64,000 nucleotides of DNA, taken from Mangifera indica. Taxonomy: Eukaryota; Streptophyta; Magnoliopsida; Sapindales; Anacardiaceae. Made by a program: the position numbers and the translations under genes. The DNA is taken from contig NC_058155.1 in the NCBI RefSeq assembly GCF_011075055.1, forward strand, positions 4,328,001 to 4,392,000, written 5' to 3'. Below the pieces are notes generated by a model. It searched no databases. It was not told where the DNA came from and was given only the letters and a program-made list of their open reading frames with translations. Positions 58,820-64,000 of this stretch are shown here, piece by piece; within the stretch, counting starts at the first letter, position 1; every line of letters starts with the position of its first letter.

Positions 58820-59690
58820 TTCTGCCTGTATGCATAAGATTTTGCTTGAAGATGGAGTTAGATCAATTCGGCAACCACAAAAGAGGTTGAATTCGCCTAT
58901 GATGAAAGTGGTAAAAAAGAGGATTTTGAAGTTGCTTCAAGTTGGAGTGATTTATCCAATTTCAGACAATGAATGGGTCAGCCCCATTTTAGTTGTACTG
59001 AAGAATAGCGACATTACAATGGTAAAAAATCAAAACAATGAGATAGTACCTACCTGAGTTCAAAATGGATGGCAAGTTTGTATAGATTATAGGAAATTAA
59101 AAGTTGTAACCCGTAAAGATCATTTTCCTTTACTATTAATTGATCAGATGTTACAAAGACTAATTGGTCGAGCTCACTATTGTTTTCTAGATGACTTTTC
59201 AGGTTATTTTCAAATTGCAATTGCTTCAAAAGATCAGGAAAAAATGACTTTCACATACCCATTTGAAACTTTTGTATATCGGTGAATGTCATTCAAAGCC
59301 TATAATAAGCCATACACTTTTCAAAGATGTATGGTTAGTATATTTTCAGATTATGTTAAGCACATTATAGAAATTTTCATAGATGATTTTACTATTCATA
59401 GAGATTCATTCGATAATTGTTTGCATAATCTAGCACTTATTTTGCTAAGATGCATTAAAATTAACCTTGTTATAAATTTTGAAAAATGTCATTTTATGGT
59501 TAAACAAGGTATAGTTTTGGGACATGTAGTTTCAGCTAAGGGTATAGAGGTAGATAAGGCTAAAATTGATATTATTCAATCTTTGCCTTACCCTGCTAGT
59601 GTAAGGGAGGTTTGTTCTTTCCTTGGCCATGTAGGTTTTTATCGATGCTTCATTAAGGATTTTTCCTATATTGCATTGCCATTATGCAAA
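58820..59690 (+). pseudogene. Athila reverse transcriptase relic
   Basis: Pieces in order: MHKILLEDGVRSIRQPQKR (58830), NEWVSPILVVLKN, VCIDYRKLKVVTRKDHFP (about 59078), FLDDFSGYFQIAIASKDQEK (about 59187), then 59286-59693 with TFQRCMVSIFSDYV. The catalytic box EIFIDDFTIH is intact, and VINFEKCHFMV and KIDIIQSLPYPASVREV follow. RT copies the element RNA into DNA. Only a few stops interrupt it (for example at 59055 and 59282), so this is the best-preserved enzyme domain in the window. Confidence 0.8.
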
Positions 59691-59699
59691 TAGTTGCAA

Positions 59700-60130
59700 A
59701 AAGATGTGGCTTTCAAGTTTGATGAAGGGTGTAAGAATGTATTTGACAAGTTGAAGCAGTTGTTAACCTCTGCTCCAATAATCCAGCCACCTAATTGGAG
59801 TCTTCCATTTGAAATAATATGCGGCACGAGTGATCATGCCATAGGAGCTATTTTAGGCTAGCGAATTGAAAGGGCATACATGTTATATATTATGTCAAAA
59901 ATTTTATTCTTATTTATTGGGTGCTAAGGCTTTTATTTATTCTGATCACGTAGCCCTTAGGTATTTGATAACAAAGAAAGAGGCGAAACTAAGGCTTATA
60001 AGATGGATTCTTCTACTCAGTGAATTTGACCTAGAGATCAAGGATAAAAGTGGACAAGAGAATCACATTGCTAATCATTTGAGTCGTCTCGTTCATGTGA
60101 AAATAGAACAGAATCTTAAAAAGTAATTTC
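59700..60130 (+). pseudogene. Athila RNase H relic with internal deletion
   Basis: It begins near 59700 with a 'DVAFKFDEGCKNVFDKLKQ' equivalent and APIIQPPNWSLPFEI. The frame at 59866-60126 jumps from the 'YY' strand (GHTCYILCQ) to [19 protein letters not shown], skipping the usual 'ALEKFR' helix, so a small in-frame-like deletion occurred. It ends [16 protein letters not shown] and HIANHLSRL, as is typical. Confidence 0.7.
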
Positions 60131-60239
60131 CTAATGAGCATTTATTTTTCGTAAACTGTAGGCTACCCTGATATGCGAACATTGTGAATTATTTTGTCAC
60201 TAACATGCTGTCAACTAGGTTATCAAAGGCTTAAAGAGA

Positions 60240-60759
60240 CAAGCTGAAAATTGGCATAAAGTGTTACGTATAAGATGATCCATATTTGTGGAATCATTGT
60301 ACTAATTAGGTTATAAGAAAGTGCATACCTGAAACTGAAATTGCTTCTATTATTACCTTTTGCCCTTTATATACTTGTGGAACCCATTTTGGAGCTAAAA
60401 GGACAACACAAAAAATTTTGGATTGTGGATTTTTTTAGCCATCTTTATTTCAAGACTCTTATTCTTTTTGTAAATCTTGTGAATGTTACTAGAAAACAGG
60501 TAATATTTCACAGAAAAATAAGATGCCATAAGCTCCAATTTTAGTTTGCGGAATTTTTGATGTTTAGGGTATTGATTTCATAGGAACTTTTATAGTTTCT
60601 TTTGGTTATGTTTATATTTTATTAGTTGTTGATTATGTCTCAAAATGGGTAGAAGCAAAAGCTACCCAAATTGATGACTCTAAAGTTGTTTCAAGTTTCC
60701 TTAAATCTAACATATTCAGCTGGTTCGACATTTTGAAGGCCCTAGTTAGCAATCAAGGC
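60240..60759 (+). pseudogene. Athila integrase relic, truncated
   Basis: A zinc-binding H2C2-like stretch (YLWNHCTN, then a 'GTHFGAKRTTQKIL' equivalent and a 'CKSCE' equivalent) spans about 60275-60500. The core follows from 60565 with GIDFIGTFIVSFGYVYILLV and DYVSKWVEA. It stops at about 60759 after VSNQG, where the 3' LTR starts. The rest of the catalytic core is deleted. Confidence 0.7.
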
Positions 60760-61987
60760 CATTATTTTAATTTCCAATTCCCTTATGTTGTGTGAAAATT
60801 TAATCCATTCTAATGAAATTAGTTATCTTTTTGCACTTAGGAAGCTTGAAACATATTTGGAGCTAAGTTTGGACATTTTGAAACAGATTTATGAGATGCT
60901 AACAAGGTATGGGCACGTGCAATGACGAGAGTAGATTTCAAAATTTAAATCTTGAAGTATAGATCAGCTGAGATATTTCAAAAAAATCAAGATTTGCTTC
61001 CTAGAAAAAGGGTGATTATTAGCTAGAAAAGGGGAACACTTTGTGATAAGATAAGGAATATACAAGGAAGAGGCGAAAGGAAATTTGGAAAGGATAAATA
61101 TGTATAAATATATTTTTCCTTTTAGGAAGGGATTATTTTTATTTTTATTTTGAGCTTATTAGACTGAAGCGAGATATATATAGATATTTTCTTTTTGGAG
61201 AGGAAAAAAATGAATTTTTAGTTTTCATCTCATATAAAATAAGACAGATCGGAGCATGGCATATGGTTGCTAAACTATTTTCTCTTGGTTGAAAGGACTT
61301 GAAACCATGAATTACAAGAATTGTGAGATTTTTGTTCTTTAATGTATCTTTTTATTTATCTAAGTATTGACTATCTTTCTGAATTAATATAATGTACTGC
61401 TAGTTTAAGTGTTGAATCCGTAATTGTTCAATCCATCAAATCAAAGTGGTAACTAAGATTTATTGTTTGCTGCATCAGAAACTATAATTCCTAGGAAAAT
61501 AATCAATTGGATTAAATGTAATGTTTTACGCTTGTGTTGTCTTGTTTCATTGGTCTTTCTAATTCTTAATGTTAATGTTTAATTCAATTCGAGATCATAT
61601 CCAAGTTGTTAATCAATAAGGGTTAACTGGAATACAAGTTTTTAGTTAACTAATCATAAGGAAAGATAGGTTATTAGTACCACAATAAAGTTTGAATAAT
61701 TAATTTGATACTTTTAGGTGTCGATGATCAATCATAGTTTCAATGGTAGATGTGACCGTAGACCAAAGTTTGTTTAATTGATTATTTATTTTAAATTATT
61801 TTGTAGAATTTTATAGCTTTTACTTACAAGTTCTATTCAATTCAGAAACACCATTCAGTTTCATTTCTTTGCAAGATAAGTAAAGGCTTGCTAATTGGAA
61901 TTCTTCGAGGGAACGATCCCTACTTTCTTTTACTACATTTTTGTGGCAGGATTTAGGATTTTAATTTGAGTGTCGATGATAGCACTT
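60760..61987 (+). repeat. Athila 3' LTR (5' edge missing)
   Basis: It aligns with 54844-56156 and ends near GATAGCACTT. It joins directly to the integrase relic through CATTATTTTAATTT, a sequence compatible with both, suggesting deletion at a short shared sequence. Confidence 0.8.
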
Positions 61988-61989
61988 AC

Positions 61990-62320
61990 CAATGCTTGTT
62001 TGCAAACATTATATATGTGAAGGCTTAAAAGTTCCTCCATCTAAGATAAGGTAGTATGTTAATCAAAGAGTTTTCCACTAAGTTGAACTCTTTGGTCAAG
62101 TTTGCTTAAAAAATAGCTAACTTGGACAAAGATAAGTTTGAGGTATTCCTTAGTGGACTTAGATAAAATATTTTCAAGGATGTTATGATTTGAGATAATC
62201 TTTCTAGAACATTATCGTAGTTGCGCAAAACATTGAGGTTAAAGACCATGAGCCAAAGGATGGCCCAAGAGAGGGAATACTGGATTAACCTATACTCCAA
62301 TAGTGTTTATAGACTCTATA
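61990..62320 (+). pseudogene. Gypsy gag relic, 3' part (second Tekay element)
   Basis: Continues the gag of 54530-54824 with pieces like 'KEFSTKLNSLVKFA', 'DKDKFEVFLSGL' and 'RTLSQLRKTLRL', the order seen after the capsid core. Near 62320 it fuses to RT, so the end of gag, the zinc knuckle, the protease and the RT start are deleted. Confidence 0.6.
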
Positions 62321-64000
62321 AGCAAGTATTCCGTGAAGGCCTAAACAAGTTTTTAGTAGTGTTTATAGATGACATCCTGGTCTACTCTATAACTTGAGAA
62401 TAGCACATATAACATCTGATATTTATACTTCAGAGATTGAGGGAGAAAAAGTTATATACCAAGTTTTCTAAGTGTGAGCTCTGGTTAGATAAAGTGGTTT
62501 TCCTTAGACACATGGTCTCTACAGATGGCATTTCATTTGTCTTTAGAAAAATTGAGATTGTATTAGAGTAGCAGAGGCCTAAGACAATAAAGGAGGTTAG
62601 GAGCTTTCTTGGGTTGACAAGCTATTATAAGTGGTTTGTTAAGGGTTTTGCCAAGATAACAAGATTGCTTATAAAGTTAACTCACAGGGGTATTCCTTTT
62701 AGATCATTTGATGCTTAGGAGCAAAGTTTTTAGAAGTTAAAGAAGAGGTTGACATTAGTTCTTATTTTAGCTTTGCCTAACATCAAGGTTTACGAGCAGT
62801 TTTGATACAGAAAGATAAAGTGAAAGTATATGTCTCTTGTCAATTGAAATATTATGAGACTAGGTACCCTACCCTACACACAACCTTGAGTTAGCAACCA
62901 TCGTGTTTGCTTTTAAGATATATCGAAATTATTTATATGTGGTTAGGAGTAATATATGCACGATCATAAGAACCTAAGTATTTTTTAAGTTAGAAAAAGC
63001 TTAATATGAGGCAAAGGTAATGGTTGGAGTTAGTGAAAGACTATAAGTGTGAGATTAGATACCACCCAGGCAAGGCCAATGTAGTTATAGATACTCTAAG
63101 CTGAAAAGTAGTTTTATCTTAGATTACCACTCATTGAGACTTACAATTAGAGTTGGTGAGAGAACAAATAAAGATAATCATAAGGTAGTTAACACACATA
63201 TAAATTTAGTTAACCCTTTTGGAAAAGATCTGTGTGACCTAAGTATTAAATATTTGGTATGTCCAGTTTAGGTAAAGAGTCATCAAAAGTATTAAGCCAT
63301 ATTTTAGTATTGTACAAGGCATTTTGAGATTTAGAGATTGAGTATGTGTTCCTCAAGATCAAAGTTTGAAGGACAAGATTCTTGTTGAGGTATATAGTTC
63401 CCTTTACACTACTTACTGTAAGAGTGTAAAAATGTATCAGGATCAGAGAAGATCTATCTGGTAGTCAAGTATGAAGAAAGACATAACATAATTTGTCGCT
63501 AAGTGCCTAGTGTGTCAATAAGTTAAGGTTAAACATCAAAGACCATCAAAACCACTACAGTCTCTCAGTATTCCAGAATGGAAATGAGAGCACATCTCGA
63601 TAGACTTTATGGTAGGATTTCTAAGGGTCAAAGAAGAATATAATGTTTTATGGCTCATAGTTGACCATTGACCAAGTTGACACACTTTATTACAATTAAT
63701 AACACCACGAGTATAGATAAACTAAGTCATATATATGCTAAAATGATAGTTAGGCTTTATGGGGTACCCAGGATAATAGTTTCAAATCGAGGCATCAGGT
63801 TTTTCTCATCTTTCTGATAAAGTATGTCGAGGTCCTTGGATACAAGGTTAGGGTTTAGCATAGCCTATCATCCATATATAGATGGTCAGACTAAGAAAGT
63901 CAACTAGGTGATCAATGATATGTTAAGGGTTTGTTGCCTAGATAGAGGAATGAGTTAGATATATGTGTTATCATTGAAGAACTTTCCATAAAATAATAAC
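62320..64000 (+). pseudogene. Gypsy RT-RNase H-integrase relic (cut by window end)
   Basis: It starts at the RT catalytic box, FLVVFIDDILVYS (about 62353), then KFSKCELWLDKVVFLRHMVS and EVRSFLGLTSYYKWFVKGF near 62600. An RNase H piece lies at 62700-63110. An integrase segment follows from about 63330, with a 'VKHQRPSKPLQSL' equivalent near 63530 and a 'SIDFMVGFLRV' equivalent near 63600, to the window end. The RT box is intact, unlike that of the first Tekay element, but many stops occur. Confidence 0.7.

Larger units (their letters stand above)
54825..61987 (+). mobile_element. Athila-type Ty3/gypsy element, internally deleted
   Basis: LTRs at 54825-56156 and 60760-61987 are similar throughout, for example CATTATTTTAATTT and AGGAATATACAAGGAAGAG. 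The internal region has a tRNA-Asp-type primer site, gag, protease, RT, RNase H and a truncated integrase. The integrase breaks directly into the 3' LTR, which lacks its first ~19 bases, so one deletion removed the integrase end, any downstream region and the LTR edge. The target duplication could not be fixed. Confidence 0.8.
54496..64000 (+). mobile_element. Second Tekay-type gypsy element, internal region (runs off the window)
   Basis: Gag starts after the LTR ending at 54495, is cut at 54824 by an Athila-type element, and resumes at about 61990. It then passes with a deletion into RT, RNase H and integrase to the window end. The 3' LTR lies outside. Confidence 0.65.

Overview
The window looks like repeat-dominated intergenic DNA from a flowering plant nuclear genome, most likely a eudicot. 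It is very AT-rich and has long (TA)n tracts. It is packed with Ty3/gypsy (Tekay-type chromovirus and Athila-type), Ty1/copia and Mutator-like (MULE) elements, with MITE-like repeats and one decayed plant receptor-kinase fragment. I see no rRNA, tRNA, CRISPR, operon or other prokaryotic feature. Almost every coding region recognised is a broken transposon gene. The only unbroken non-transposon candidate is a small membrane-protein-like reading frame at 35087-35428. The species cannot be named from the sequence alone.

Layout, left half. Positions 1-2603 and 19124-19345 are pieces of one old segmental repeat (copy A). It is split by a MULE (2613-19123) with about 110-bp terminal inverted repeats and a near-perfect 9-bp target duplication. 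The MULE carries a decayed MuDR-type transposase (+ strand) and a convergent, decayed Ulp1/C48 protease-like gene (- strand). A Tekay-type gypsy element (7165-18007) has landed inside the protease gene. Its 5' LTR is in turn split by an LTR-like insertion (8025-10476) with a perfect ATGAT target duplication. This gives four nested layers. A second, unrelated-looking MULE relic lies at 21360-24345 and contains a ~741-bp tandem duplication.

Middle (24-35 kb). This is AT-rich DNA with a 3 x 156 bp tandem array, a heavily deleted copia element (~26960-28640), three related MITE-like repeats, an LRR receptor-kinase relic (~31040-31440) and a striking long hairpin (34096-34168).

Right half. A ~4-kb segment starting with the end of the 35087-35428 gene is repeated in tandem: copy B is 35391-39465, copy C is 40036-51201. 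Each ends in the N-terminal part of a MULE transposase gene. Copy C is split by a minus-strand copia element (40257-47563). From 51202 comes a probable head-to-head pair of Tekay-type LTR pieces, then a plus-strand Tekay internal region. That region is interrupted inside gag by an Athila-type element (54825-61987) and resumes at ~61990 with a gag-to-RT deletion. Its integrase runs off the window end.

How it fits together: this is a stratified record of insertions, local tandem duplications and internal deletions rather than a working gene cluster. Comparing copies A, B and C gives a relative order of events. Frequent TAG/TGA stops at expected CAG/CGA/TGG codons, and Cys-to-Tyr changes, suggest long-term methyl-cytosine decay. 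All homology calls are from reading motifs by eye; no search was run.
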